Below are positions 63,967 to 64,000 of a DNA stretch of 64,000 nucleotides, piece by piece. The first letter of the stretch is position 1; each line of letters opens with the position of its first letter. The notes under the pieces are model-generated. The model ran no database searches, was not told where the DNA came from, and saw only the letters and a list, made by a program, of their open reading frames with translations. The stretch is from Salminus brasiliensis (lineage: Eukaryota > Chordata > Actinopteri > Characiformes > Bryconidae). The stretch is taken from NCBI RefSeq assembly GCF_030463535.1, contig NC_132880.1:31124987-31188986 (forward strand). Reading direction: 5' to 3'. The translations under genes and the position numbers were made by a program.

Positions 63967-64000
63967 GTAAGTGCAAAAAATAAAAAGGCCTTGTCAGTCA

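Overview
This is a vertebrate nuclear segment, almost certainly from a ray-finned fish. Protein-coding genes are split into many short exons with GT-AG introns. The introns and gaps carry fish-type repeats: Tc1-like, TTAA-ended and hAT-like elements, L2-like LINE debris, a tRNA-derived SINE and many microsatellites. The SINE family and the Tc1 types make an otophysan (characin, catfish or knifefish kind) a reasonable guess, but the species cannot be named from sequence alone. The gene set (vars2, ppp1r11, a C6orf47 homologue, a SNORD52 host gene and atat1) matches genes that sit in the human MHC on 6p21, so this is a piece of the conserved MHC-linked gene neighbourhood.

Layout. 1-7.4 kb: no recognisable coding gene; a CpG-rich, promoter-like stretch at about 4.0-5.25 kb has strong leftward splice donors and may start a gene lying to the left. 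7.4-30.3 kb, minus strand: vars2 (mitochondrial valyl-tRNA synthetase), 29 coding exons joined without a frame break into 1079 codons plus stop. 30.1-30.6 kb: shared divergent promoter. 30.6-about 41.9 kb, plus strand: ppp1r11 (inhibitor-3 of protein phosphatase 1), three coding exons. 43.26-43.70 kb: a U1 snRNA pseudogene directly followed by a SINE. 44.0-50.0 kb, minus strand: the C6orf47 homologue, with one coding exon and inferred untranslated exons on both sides. 51.96-53.9 kb, minus strand: a small multi-exon snoRNA host gene equivalent to human SNHG32/C6orf48, with three box C/D snoRNAs, two of them SNORD52-like. 57.7 kb to the window end, plus strand: atat1 (alpha-tubulin acetyltransferase), eight coding exons before the window stops.

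The genes do not form a pathway: vars2 charges mitochondrial tRNA-Val, ppp1r11 regulates PP1, atat1 acetylates microtubules, and the snoRNA host supplies rRNA 2'-O-methylation guides. What links them is conserved MHC synteny and housekeeping promoters. No bacterial-type system, CRISPR array or virus was seen. The points most worth following are: fossil copies of a vars2 exon end inside the neighbouring intron; a snoRNA host gene that encodes a 62-residue frame only when one exon is skipped; a 22-bp RNA hairpin in that gene's first intron whose single imperfect pair becomes G-U on the transcribed strand; a U1-SINE composite; and a 1-kb minisatellite of Myb-like/E-box-like units inside vars2.
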